DNA of 64,000 nucleotides. Origin: Comamonadaceae bacterium. Its GTDB lineage: Bacteria > Pseudomonadota > Gammaproteobacteria > Burkholderiales > Burkholderiaceae_C. The stretch is taken from NCBI GenBank assembly GCA_947455465.1, contig CANGNS010000013.1, positions 39,363-103,362 of the forward strand, given 5' to 3'. A program made the translations under genes and the position numbers. Under the pieces are notes generated by a model, which had not been told where the DNA came from, made no database searches, and saw nothing but the letters and a program-made list of their open reading frames with translations. Positions 8,122 to 16,296 of the stretch are shown piece after piece; within the stretch, counting starts at the first letter, position 1; every line of letters begins with the position of its first letter.

Positions 8122-9573
8122 TCAGGGGGTGGCCTGGGCCACGGCGGTTGCTGCGCTGTAGCCGCCACCCAAAGCGCGCAGCAACTGGGCGTGGGCGTCC
8201 AGGGCGCGGGCTTGCAAATCAATGGTCTGGCGTTGGTGCACCACCAGGGCGTTTTGCGCTTGGATCACGGCACTTTGGGGCAGTAGTCCGGCTTTGTGCC
8301 GTTGCTGGGCAATGTGCAGCAGGCTTTGGGCATTGGCCTGGGCCGCTTGCTGTTCGCGCTCTTGCTGGGCAATAGAGCGCAGGCTGATGAGCTGCTCGTT
8401 GACCTCGCGCACCGCTTCAAACACCAAGGCGTTGTAGGCGGCGATGGCACCATCGACCTCGGCTGCTTTGCCGCGCAGTTGGGCGCGCAGACGGCCGCTG
8501 TCAAACACCGGCAAACGCAGCGCCGGCCCGGCGCCCCATTGCTCGCTGCCACCGCGGGTGAGGTTGTTCCAGCCCACGCTGTTCAGGCCCACAAAGCCAC
8601 CAATGCTGATATTGGGATAAAACTGCGCCTTGGCCTGGGCCATGTCGGAGGTGGCCGCCTCCACGCGCCAGCGCGCCGCAACGATGTCCGGGCGTCGGCC
8701 CAACAAGTCCAGCGGCACACCGTCTTGCACGGGGGCCTTGGGTGCCGCTGGCAGATGCGCCTCGTGCTGCACCAGCGCCGACGGGGCCACCGCGCACAGC
8801 GCCGCCAGGCTGTTGCGGCTCAGGGCGATTTGTTCTTGCAAGGCCTCGATTTGTTGGCGAATTTCGGCCAGGGTGATCGGACCCGACAGAAACTCCTGCT
8901 GGCTGTCCAGCCCTGCATCGCGACGGGCTCGGCCGATGGCATTGGCCTGTTCGCGTTGGGCTAAATAGGTTTGCTGCACAGCCTTTTGCGCTTGCAGGCG
9001 CAGCAGCGCAAAGTAAGTGCGCGTTACCTGCGTGGACAGAAGCAGGCGCGCTTGTTGCAACTCGGCGATGGCGGCCTGGTTTTGCCCGATCGCCGCGTCC
9101 AGCGCAGCGCGGTTTTTGCCAAAAAAGTCCCACTCATAGCCGACGTTGATTTGCAGATTGGCCGTCTCATACACGCCGCCGGCCAGGGGTGGCGGGTACA
9201 TGCCTTGGCTGCTAAAGCGCTGGCGGCTCAGGTCGGCTGCTGCGTTCGATTGCACCCCGTCGGCCGCGCCGACCACCTCGGTGAGTGCTTGGGCGCGTGC
9301 CACCCGTGCAGCGGCCGTCTGCAGGCTAGGGTTGCCTTGCAGGGCCTGCGTGACCAAGGCGTCCAGAGCGCTGTCGCCAAAGCTGCGCCACCATTGGCTG
9401 TCAAAGTCGCTGGCGCTTGGCGCCAGGGGCGCGGGCGCTTGTAAACCTAGCGTGGCCGGCGCCAACGTGCTGCCCTGGGGCGCAATGCCCGAGAAGTCGG
9501 CACAGGCGCCAAGCGCCAAGGTAGCAGCCAGCGTCAGCGCCGCCGTGGGCAGGCGCCGGGGGCTAGGCCGCAT
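8122..9573 (-). CDS. NodT/OprM-family outer-membrane efflux lipoprotein
   Basis: Outer-membrane channel of the tripartite pump, 483 residues. A signal peptide ends in the lipobox LGAC (LTLAATLALGACADF), so it is a lipoprotein. It carries the conserved FDSQWWRSFGDSALDALV, NIQ-like repeats and two OEP domains (VTRTYFALLRLQAQ and LVFEAVREVNEQLISLRS). I chose the ATG at 9573, just before the signal peptide; upstream in-frame ATGs (for example at 9609) would place extra residues ahead of it. It overlaps the 3' end of marR by 11 bases. The family is certain, the exact start is not. Confidence 0.9.
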   Translation of the reverse strand: MRPSPRRLPTAALTLAATLALGACADFSGIAPQGSTLAPATLGLQAPAPLAPSASDFDSQWWRSFGDSALDALVTQALQGNPSLQTAAARVARAQALTEVVGAADGVQSNAAADLSRQRFSSQGMYPPPLAGGVYETANLQINVGYEWDFFGKNRAALDAAIGQNQAAIAELQQARLLLSTQVTRTYFALLRLQAQKAVQQTYLAQREQANAIGRARRDAGLDSQQEFLSGPITLAEIRQQIEALQEQIALSRNSLAALCAVAPSALVQHEAHLPAAPKAPVQDGVPLDLLGRRPDIVAARWRVEAATSDMAQAKAQFYPNISIGGFVGLNSVGWNNLTRGGSEQWGAGPALRLPVFDSGRLRAQLRGKAAEVDGAIAAYNALVFEAVREVNEQLISLRSIAQQEREQQAAQANAQSLLHIAQQRHKAGLLPQSAVIQAQNALVVHQRQTIDLQARALDAHAQLLRALGGGYSAATAVAQATP

Positions 9574-10150
9574 CGCTAAATCCGGGGGAGGTAATCGGTG
9601 TGGGTTCATAAGTGGGCTCGTTGGGGCCGCTGGCGCCATGCAGCGCAGCGGCGTTGGACAACATTTTTTGCAGCAGGGTTTTCAGCGTTTCAAATTCGGT
9701 GGCGGTGAGGCCTTGCAGGTGCGCATTGAGCACGCTGCTGAGCACACCGGGCAGGGTTTGGGCGGCACGCTGGCCGCTTTCGGTCAGGCGGATGTCGATG
9801 ACGCGCCGGTCACTGGCCGAACGGCTGCGCTGGCACAGGCCTTTGGCTTCCAGGCGGTCGAGCATGCGCGTCATGGCGCCGGCGTCAAGCTGGCAGTGAC
9901 GTGCTAGCTCGGCGGCCGTCGAGGCGGTGCCCGAGGACAGCTTGAGCAGCGGCAGCCATTGCGCGTTGGTCAACGCCGAACCGGCCAATTCGGTCTCCAC
10001 CGATTGGGCCAGGCTGACCAAAATGCGGCGCATCAGGTAGCCAATGCTGTCTTCGGGCAGGTAGGTTTCGGCGCTGTAAAACGCGGGTGCGCTCGGGCAA
10101 GCGCTTGCAGGCGAAGGGGTTGTTTCAGCGGTGGTATTCGGGTTTACCAT
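9563..10150 (-). CDS. MarR-family transcriptional regulator of the efflux operon
   Basis: A 195-residue winged-helix regulator. The MarR core is visible: LAGSALTNAQWLPLLKL, the recognition-helix region AAELARHCQLDAGAMTRMLDRLEAKGL, and the wing SASDRRVIDIRLTESG. Helix-turn-helix plus wing and the first-gene position ahead of emrAB and the outer-membrane factor argue that it is the local repressor, like EmrR. I chose the ATG at 10150 because TACAAT lies six bases upstream and a 29-base palindrome overlaps it. Its 3' end overlaps the next gene. The inducers are unknown. Confidence 0.92.
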   Translation of the reverse strand: MVNPNTTAETTPSPASACPSAPAFYSAETYLPEDSIGYLMRRILVSLAQSVETELAGSALTNAQWLPLLKLSSGTASTAAELARHCQLDAGAMTRMLDRLEAKGLCQRSRSASDRRVIDIRLTESGQRAAQTLPGVLSSVLNAHLQGLTATEFETLKTLLQKMLSNAAALHGASGPNEPTYEPTPITSPGFSDAA

Positions 10151-10153
10151 GAG

Positions 10154-10182
10154 ATCATTGTAATGCTTGCATAGGCAATGAT
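10154..10182. promoter_or_regulatory. Palindromic MarR operator overlapping the marR -10 element
   Basis: ATCATTG (10154-10160) and its complement CAATGAT (10176-10182) flank an inner imperfect repeat (AATGC/GCAT, with TTGC-ATAG-GCAA at 10167-10178). The left arm overlaps TACAAT, a -10-like element on the minus strand (10157-10162), six bases from the marR ATG. The position and size fit an autoregulatory MarR-dimer site, which could also affect the divergent DMT gene. Confidence 0.55.
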
Positions 10183-10280
10183 TGGCGTGGCATGGAAAAA
10201 TCAATCGGTGTCGCGTACGCGCGCCGAGCGCGCAGGCGGGTGACAATGGCACTTCTTTTTTGCGTTTTGGTGAATCTTTT

Positions 10281-11276
10281 TTGGCCACTTTGACACCCCC
10301 TGAGGCGCCCGGCGCGCCGCCCCATGGTCAGCGCCTGGCCAGCGGCCTGGCCATTGCGGTGCTGGGCGCGGTGGCCTTTAGTGGCAAGGCCATCATTGTC
10401 AAACTCGCGTACCGCCATGGCGTGGACGCCATCACCTTGCTAATGCTGCGCATGCTGTTGGCGCTGCCTTTTTTCATGTTGATGGTTTGGTGGACGGGCC
10501 GCTCGCGCGGCGTCATCAAGCCGCTGCCTTTGACGCAGGCCGACGTCCTGGGCGTGCTGTGGCTGGGCTTTTGCGGTTACTACCTGGCGAGTTTTTTGGA
10601 TTTCGCGGGGCTGGCCTATATCAGCGCGTCGTTTGAGCGACTGATTTTGTACCTCAACCCCACCATCGTCGTGATTTTGGGCGCCGTCCTGTACCGCCGC
10701 CCTATCCGGCGGGCGCAGTGGCTGGGGCTGGCGATCAGTTATGTGGGCGTGGTGCTGGTGTTTGGCCACGAGGTGCATCTGTCGGGCGAGGGCGTCTGGC
10801 TGGGCTCGGCTTTGGTATTTGGCAGTGCGGTCAGCTACGCGCTCTATCTGTCTTACAGTGGCGAGATGGTGCGCCGCTTGGGCGCATTGCGCTTGGTGGG
10901 CTGGGCCAGTTGTGTGGCCTGTGTGCTGTGCATAGGGCAGTTTGTGCTTATGCGGCCCCTGGAAAGCTTGCAGACCCTGGCGCCGCAGGTATGGTGGCTT
11001 TCGGTGCTCAATGCCACGGCTTGCACGGTCATCCCCGTCGTGCTGGTGATGTTGGCCATCGAGCGCCTGGGCTCGGGTCTGGCCTCGCAGGTGGGCATGG
11101 TCGGGCCGATGTCGACTTTGCTGATGTCGGCGTGGGTGCTCGGTGAGCCGCTGACTTACTGGGTGCTGGGTGGCACGGTGTTGGTGTTATCAGGGGTTTT
11201 TGTGTGCAGCCGCAGTCCGGCTGCAGAACCGCAATTTTCACAAGAGGTAGACGATGGACTTGCAAATCAAAGGTAA
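10281..11276 (+). CDS. EamA-family (DMT) transporter
   Basis: A ten-span drug/metabolite transporter-type protein with two EamA repeats (first from LASGLAIAVLGAVAFSGKA, second from GVWLGSALVFGSAVSYALY). The end of the second repeat, GPMSTLLMSAWVLGEPLTYW, is characteristic. The start is uncertain: I give the TTG at 10281, because the in-frame ATG at 10182 lies within the marR operator and would add 33 charged residues of unlikely sequence. The 3' end overlaps the SDR gene by 23 bases. The substrate is unknown. Confidence 0.82.
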   Translation: MATLTPPEAPGAPPHGQRLASGLAIAVLGAVAFSGKAIIVKLAYRHGVDAITLLMLRMLLALPFFMLMVWWTGRSRGVIKPLPLTQADVLGVLWLGFCGYYLASFLDFAGLAYISASFERLILYLNPTIVVILGAVLYRRPIRRAQWLGLAISYVGVVLVFGHEVHLSGEGVWLGSALVFGSAVSYALYLSYSGEMVRRLGALRLVGWASCVACVLCIGQFVLMRPLESLQTLAPQVWWLSVLNATACTVIPVVLVMLAIERLGSGLASQVGMVGPMSTLLMSAWVLGEPLTYWVLGGTVLVLSGVFVCSRSPAAEPQFSQEVDDGLANQR

Positions 11277-12036
11277 ATGGGCCCTGGTCTGCGGCGCAAG
11301 CCGGGGGCTGGGTTTGGGTTGCGCCGAGGCGCTGGTGCGCGAGGGCGTCCATGTGCTGATCGTTGCCCGACGCGAGGCCGTGCTGGCCGAGGCGGCGCAG
11401 GCGCTGCGGGCGCTGGGAGGTGCCCAAGTGCTTGCCTGCGCGGCCGATATCACCACCGAGGCCGGGCGCGCGCAGGTATTTGCGCTGCGCAAAGACTTTG
11501 ATATCGTGGTCACCAACGCCGGCGGGCCGCCGGCCGGTAACTTTCGCGATTGGGGCCGCGAGGACTGGATCCGCGCGGTCGAGGCCAATATGCTCACGCC
11601 CATCGAGTTGATCAAGGCGACGGTGGACGGCATGGCGGCGCGCGGCTTTGGGCGCATCATCAACATCACTTCGGGCGCGGTGAAGTCGCCCATTGAGGCG
11701 CTGGGCTTGTCCAACGGCGCGCGCAGCGGGCTGACCGGCTTTGTCGCCGGCCTGGCGCGCTCGGGCATTGCGGCCCAGGGCGTCACGGTCAACAACCTGC
11801 TGCCCGGTGCTTTTGACACCGACCGGCTGCAAAGCCTGTTTGCCACCACGGCCGGCAAAACCAGCCAGACGGTGGATGCGGTGGCGGCGCAAAGGCGCAA
11901 GTCGATTCCGGCGCAGCGCTTTGGCCAGCCGCAGGAGTTTGGTGCAGCTTGCGCGTTTTTATGCAGCCCTTTGGCGGGCTACATCACCGGCCAAAACATC
12001 TTGGTCGATGGCGGCGCCTTCGGCGGTACTTTTTAA
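11254..12036 (+). CDS. Short-chain dehydrogenase-like protein with an altered catalytic motif
   Basis: A 260-residue Rossmann-fold SDR related to 3-oxoacyl-ACP reductase FabG-like proteins. The nucleotide motif is good (GASRGLGLG, residues 14-22), as are D65, NAG at 88-90, N112 and S140. The Tyr and Lys of YxxxK are missing: the positions 13 and 17 after S140 are S153 and R157 (SNGAR). Known members of one FabG-like SDR branch also deviate from the tetrad, so this is probably a genuine subfamily and not a broken gene. AGAGG precedes the ATG. It overlaps the DMT gene upstream by 23 bases and the convergent DMT gene by 4. The reaction is unknown. Confidence 0.88.
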   Translation: MDLQIKGKWALVCGASRGLGLGCAEALVREGVHVLIVARREAVLAEAAQALRALGGAQVLACAADITTEAGRAQVFALRKDFDIVVTNAGGPPAGNFRDWGREDWIRAVEANMLTPIELIKATVDGMAARGFGRIINITSGAVKSPIEALGLSNGARSGLTGFVAGLARSGIAAQGVTVNNLLPGAFDTDRLQSLFATTAGKTSQTVDAVAAQRRKSIPAQRFGQPQEFGAACAFLCSPLAGYITGQNILVDGGAFGGTF

Positions 12037-12959
12037 GGTTTGGCTGCGCTGGGGCGCTGCGAAGACAAAACAATGCCCGAGACGATCAGCACAAAGGCCA
12101 GCGCGTGAAATAGCTCGGGCGTTTCGCCCAGAAAAATCGTTGACAGCAGCGCCGCAAACAGGGGCGTCAGGTTCATGAAAAAGCCCGCCACCGTGGGCCC
12201 CACCAGCGCCACGCCGGCACCCCAAGCGCGGTAAGCCAGCAGCGCCGGCCCTAGGACGATAAATGCCAGGGCCGCCGCCAGCGGCCAGCCCAGTACCAGA
12301 CGCGGCGCAGCCAGGCCCCATTCCAGCGATGCGCAGGTCAGCGCGCCAAGCAGGCCAAACGCGACCTGGGCCAGTAAAAACGCCGCCCAATCGCTGCGCA
12401 GCGAAGCCGACTCGGGCGTCGGGTGGGCCAGCATCCAACTGTAGTAAGCCCAACCGAAGGACGCGAGCAGCATGTACATATCGCCCGCCACCCATTGCAC
12501 ACCGACCAATAAATCCCACTGGCCACGGCAGAGCACCAGCACCACGCCGCCGATGGACAGCGCTGCGCCCAGTATTTGCCGCAGGCTGATGGCGGTGCCG
12601 AAAAACAGGCGGCCTATGAGCAGCATCCACACGGGTGTGCTGGCGCCCACCAGGGTGACATTCATGGCGGTGGAGCTGGTCAGCGCCAGGTACTGCAGCG
12701 CGTTGTAGCTGGCGATGCTGAGCGTGCCCAGCAGCAAAAATCGGCGCCACTGCGCCCACAAGGGGCTGCCCCGGCGCAAGACCCAGGACGCCAGAGGCAA
12801 AAGCAGGCAAAAGGCCAGCACCCAGCGCAGCAAATTGAGCGTCATGGGCGAAACCAGGCCCCCAATCATGCGGCCGACCACTGCATTGCCCGACCACAGC
12901 AGGGGCGCCAGCGTTAGCAAAAGGACGGAGCGCAGCGAAAGCGTGGGGGGCAGGGCCAT
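12033..12959 (-). CDS. EamA-family (DMT) transporter
   Basis: A ten-span inner-membrane protein of 308 residues with two EamA repeats (LTLAPLLWSGNAVVGRMIGG and GDMYMLLASFGWAYYSWML). GPTVAGFFMNLTPLFAALLSTIFLGE near the end is the typical second-repeat signature. I chose the ATG at 12959, which places the first helix close to the N terminus; an upstream in-frame start would add 16 residues. It converges on the SDR gene with a four-base overlap. The substrate (amino acids, metabolites or drugs) cannot be inferred. Confidence 0.88.
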   Translation of the reverse strand: MALPPTLSLRSVLLLTLAPLLWSGNAVVGRMIGGLVSPMTLNLLRWVLAFCLLLPLASWVLRRGSPLWAQWRRFLLLGTLSIASYNALQYLALTSSTAMNVTLVGASTPVWMLLIGRLFFGTAISLRQILGAALSIGGVVLVLCRGQWDLLVGVQWVAGDMYMLLASFGWAYYSWMLAHPTPESASLRSDWAAFLLAQVAFGLLGALTCASLEWGLAAPRLVLGWPLAAALAFIVLGPALLAYRAWGAGVALVGPTVAGFFMNLTPLFAALLSTIFLGETPELFHALAFVLIVSGIVLSSQRPSAAKP

Positions 12960-13088
12960 GGCCGCACTGTAACTTTGAAGCGCCTGCCCGGCAGGCGGCG
13001 GTGGCAAAGTCCCCTGGCCGGCGGCCGACTGCGTGCTGGGCCGATAATCAGCCGGTTTTAATTCAATCCACCCGTTCGGAGCCTGTTT

Positions 13089-14084
13089 ATGTCCTCACCT
13101 CTGTCCCGTTCTATCCAAATCGACCAGCATGGTGGCCCTGAGGTCATGCGCTTGGTGCATATCGCCGTGGGCGAACCCGGCCCGGGCGAAGTGCGCATCG
13201 CGCACCGCGCGGTTGGCCTGAATTACATCGACGTGTACCAGCGCAGCGGCCTGTACCCCATGAATTTGCCCGTCCAACTGGGCATGGAAGCCTCGGGCGT
13301 GATTGAAGCGGTGGGCGAGGGCGTCACCCACTTGAAGGTGGGCGACCGCGCCGCCTACGCCAGCCAGCCTCCCGGCGCCTACTGCGAGCGCCGCGTGTTG
13401 CCCGCCAAGTGTGTGTGCAAACTGCCTGACGCCATCAGCTTTGAGACGGGCGCTGCCATGATGCTCAAGGGCCTCACGGTGCAGTATTTGCTCAAGCGCA
13501 CCTTGCCCCAGGGCGGCTTGCAAGCTGGCGACCATGTGCTCTTTCATGCCGCCGCTGGTGGCGTGGGCCTGATCGCTTGCCAATGGGCGCGCGAGATGGG
13601 CTTGCAGCTGATTGGCACGGCCGGCTCGGACGAAAAATGCGCACTGGCCAAGGCCAACGGCGCGGCGCACGTTATCAACTACGCCAAGGAAGACTTTCTG
13701 GCGCGGGTGAAGGACATAACCGGCGGCAAGGGTGTCAAAGTGGTCTATGACTCGGTGGGTAAAGATACCTGGGACAAGTCCCTGGACTGCCTCTCGCCCT
13801 TTGGCCTGATGGCCAGCTTTGGCAACGCCTCGGGCGCGGTAGCGCCTTTTGCGCCGGCCATGCTCGGTGGTAAGGGCTCGATTTATGTGACCCGCCAAAC
13901 CCTGTTTAGCCATATTTCCAGCCGTGAAAGCACCCAGGCCATGGCCGACGACTTGTTCGGCGTGGTGGGCAGCGGCAAAGTGCACATCGAGATCGGCCAG
14001 CGCTACGCCCTGGAAGATGTGCAGCAGGCACACCGCGACCTGGAAGCGCGCAAGACCACAGGCTGCACCATCCTGACTCTGTGA
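13089..14084 (+). CDS. qor: NADPH:quinone oxidoreductase, zinc-free MDR family
   Basis: A 331-residue medium-chain reductase that reduces quinones or other activated carbonyls with NADPH. It carries the QOR signature HRAVGLNYIDVYQRSGLYP, GMEASGVIEAVGEGV and the nucleotide-binding HAAAGGVGLIACQWA. The catalytic and structural zinc-ligand patterns of alcohol dehydrogenases are absent, as expected. A GGAG lies about 9 bases before the ATG. Its stop overlaps the GTG start of the next gene by four bases. Confidence 0.92.
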   Translation: MSSPLSRSIQIDQHGGPEVMRLVHIAVGEPGPGEVRIAHRAVGLNYIDVYQRSGLYPMNLPVQLGMEASGVIEAVGEGVTHLKVGDRAAYASQPPGAYCERRVLPAKCVCKLPDAISFETGAAMMLKGLTVQYLLKRTLPQGGLQAGDHVLFHAAAGGVGLIACQWAREMGLQLIGTAGSDEKCALAKANGAAHVINYAKEDFLARVKDITGGKGVKVVYDSVGKDTWDKSLDCLSPFGLMASFGNASGAVAPFAPAMLGGKGSIYVTRQTLFSHISSRESTQAMADDLFGVVGSGKVHIEIGQRYALEDVQQAHRDLEARKTTGCTILTL

Positions 14085-15784
14085 GTCCGGGTCTGGGCAT
14101 GCAGGGCGGCGCAGCTGATGCGCTGGCGCGCACACTGCGCTGGGCCATAGTCCTGACCTTGCTGGTCAATGCGCTGGTGATGCTCACCCCCCTTATCAAC
14201 GAGGGGGACTCGGTGCTCTACGCGGCGCTAGCGCAGCACATGGTGCAAACCGGCGACTATTGGTCGCTGGTGCTCGACGGCAAAGACTGGCTGGACAAAC
14301 CGCATTTTCCGTTTTGGCTGGGCGCGCTGTCCTTTAAGCTCTTGGGCATCAGCCCGCTGACCTACGCGCTGCCGGGCTATGTTTTTCATGTGCTGGGGGC
14401 CTATTACACCTACCGCATTGCGCGCTTATTCTATGGACGGGGTACCGCACTGCTGGCGCTGTTGGTGTTTGTGTCGACCTACCATGTCATGTACAGCACC
14501 ACGGCGCTCAAAGCCGAGGCTTTTCTGACCGGTAGCATCACCGGGGCCTGTTACTACTGGCTGCGCTGGGACAGGGAGCACACATGGCGCCACCTTTTGC
14601 TGGGCGCCGCCCTGAGCGCCATGGCGGTGATGACCAAGGGCATCTTCACCCTGATCACCATCAGCAGCGGCTTGGTGTGCTTGTGGGCGTACCAGGGGCG
14701 ATTGGGCCAGCTGCTGCGCCTGCGCTGGCTGGCTGCGCTGGGGCTGACACTCTTGTTTTTGGTCCCAGAAATTTACGCTTTGTACTGGCAGTTTGACAGC
14801 CACCCGGAGAAAGTGGTGTTCGGGCAGACAGGGGTTTCGGGCATCCGTTTTTTCTTGTGGGACAGTCAGTTTGGTCGCTTTTTTAATTCCGGGCCTATAC
14901 GCAACGTCGAGGGCAATCCTTGGTATTTTGTGCACGTGTTTTTGTGGGCGTTTTTGCCCTGGGTGGCTGCGTTTGGCATGGCCCTGGTGCAAGGATTGCG
15001 CGGTTTTGGGCAGCGCGGCGCGCCGGACCGCGAAGCTTTTGTTTATTTGTGCGCCAGCTTTTTCGTGACCTTTGCGCTTTTCAGCGCCACTGCGTTTCAA
15101 CTCGATTACTACACCGTCATCGTCTATCCGTTTGCTGCGATCGTGTGCGCGGATTTTTTGCATGCGCGTTTGCAGGCAGGTGTTAGCAAGCGCTTGCTAG
15201 CCGCCCAATGGCTCATGACGCTGGTCACATTTGGCCTGGCCTGGGCGATTGACCTGCAAGTGGGCAATACCTGGCTCACCACGTTTTTGGGTTTGGCCAG
15301 CCTTGCTTGGTTAGCCTACGGCTTGGCCATGCTTAAATCGGGGCCGACCATGGCGCTGCTGGTGCACCCGGTGCTGGCGGTGAACCTGCTGTACCTGGCG
15401 CTGGAGGGGATGACGCTGATCGCCCACACCGGCCACGCTCTGTCGTACCGCGTGCTACCGGCCCTGGCCCGTGAGCCGCAGATGCCGGTGCTGGTTTACG
15501 ACTTGGACCCAACCGTCGCCTGGGATATTGGCCTGGCACGCCAGAGTGCGCCTAGCCAGTCGGTACGTACTTTGCAGGAGTTGCCCGCCGCTGGCCGAAG
15601 CTATTTTTTGCTGGCCCGCACCGACGCGCTCCCGAGTTTGGCGCCTCACATCGGCCAGGCCACACCGGTCTTGCAAGGCCAGTGGGTGGATCACAAAACG
15701 GGAACCTTGCCGCGCCAAATCCGGCTGGCTGCGGGCAAAGAAGCGGGCGAGGACTACACCCTGCTGCGCGTGCAAGTGCCGTAG
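14081..15784 (+). CDS. ArnT/PMT-like membrane glycosyltransferase
   Basis: A 567-residue polytopic protein of the GT-C fold (GT39/GT83-like). The first helix is followed by a periplasmic loop with acidic residues (INEGDSVLYAALAQHM) and DGKDWLDKPHFPFWLGALSF, which matches the ArnT-type signature (D/E pair and KPP/KPH). A dozen helices follow, then a C-terminal periplasmic domain of about 120 residues. It probably transfers a sugar from an undecaprenyl or dolichyl-type carrier to lipid A or another envelope acceptor. The GTG at 14081 overlaps the qor stop; an ATG at 14099 is an alternative start. The substrate is unknown. Confidence 0.85.
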   Translation: MSPGLGMQGGAADALARTLRWAIVLTLLVNALVMLTPLINEGDSVLYAALAQHMVQTGDYWSLVLDGKDWLDKPHFPFWLGALSFKLLGISPLTYALPGYVFHVLGAYYTYRIARLFYGRGTALLALLVFVSTYHVMYSTTALKAEAFLTGSITGACYYWLRWDREHTWRHLLLGAALSAMAVMTKGIFTLITISSGLVCLWAYQGRLGQLLRLRWLAALGLTLLFLVPEIYALYWQFDSHPEKVVFGQTGVSGIRFFLWDSQFGRFFNSGPIRNVEGNPWYFVHVFLWAFLPWVAAFGMALVQGLRGFGQRGAPDREAFVYLCASFFVTFALFSATAFQLDYYTVIVYPFAAIVCADFLHARLQAGVSKRLLAAQWLMTLVTFGLAWAIDLQVGNTWLTTFLGLASLAWLAYGLAMLKSGPTMALLVHPVLAVNLLYLALEGMTLIAHTGHALSYRVLPALAREPQMPVLVYDLDPTVAWDIGLARQSAPSQSVRTLQELPAAGRSYFLLARTDALPSLAPHIGQATPVLQGQWVDHKTGTLPRQIRLAAGKEAGEDYTLLRVQVP

Positions 15785-15801
15785 CACTGCCAAGCCAGCG
15801 A

Positions 15802-16296
15802 TTAGCGCGCGCGCCGCACCCGCAGCAGCTCGTCCAAAATCATGCAGATGGCGCCCAGGGTGATGGCGCTGTCGGCCAGGTTAAACGCCGGGAAATGCAG
15901 TCCTGCGGCATGGAAGTCCAAAAAGTCCACCACATAGCCATAGGCCATGCGGTCAATGACATTGCCCAAGGCGCCGCCCAGCACGCAGCTGATGGCAAAG
16001 CAAAACAAGGTTTGCCCGGCGTGCTGTCGCAGCAGCCAAACGATAAAGCCCGCCGCGCCCAAGCCCAGTGCCGTAAAAAACCAGCGCTGCCAGCCCGAGG
16101 CGTCCGCCAAAAAAGAAAACGCGGCGCCGCTGTTGTGTGCGCGCACCAAGTTAAAAAAACTGGTGACCGGCTCGCTGGCACCTAGCTGCATGCTGCCGAT
16201 GATGAGCAGCTTGCTGAACTGGTCAGCCAGGATGATGATCAGCGCAATTGCCAGCCAGTGCAGCATGCGCATGCCGCCACTGCCCCCGCGTGCCAT
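15802..16296 (-). CDS. lspA: Lipoprotein signal peptidase (SPase II)
   Basis: An inner-membrane aspartyl protease of 164 residues that removes signal peptides from prolipoproteins after Lgt modification. Four helices are visible, with the family motifs [31 protein letters not shown] and FNLADSAI; D124 and D142 are the catalytic dyad. The ATG at 16296 overlaps the ileS stop by one base (TGATG), so translation is coupled. It is the last gene of the ribF-ileS-lspA cluster. Lipobox-bearing clients in this window include the NodT-like channel, the ABC binding protein and the RND adaptor. Confidence 0.97.
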   Translation of the reverse strand: MARGGSGGMRMLHWLAIALIIILADQFSKLLIIGSMQLGASEPVTSFFNLVRAHNSGAAFSFLADASGWQRWFFTALGLGAAGFIVWLLRQHAGQTLFCFAISCVLGGALGNVIDRMAYGYVVDFLDFHAAGLHFPAFNLADSAITLGAICMILDELLRVRRAR

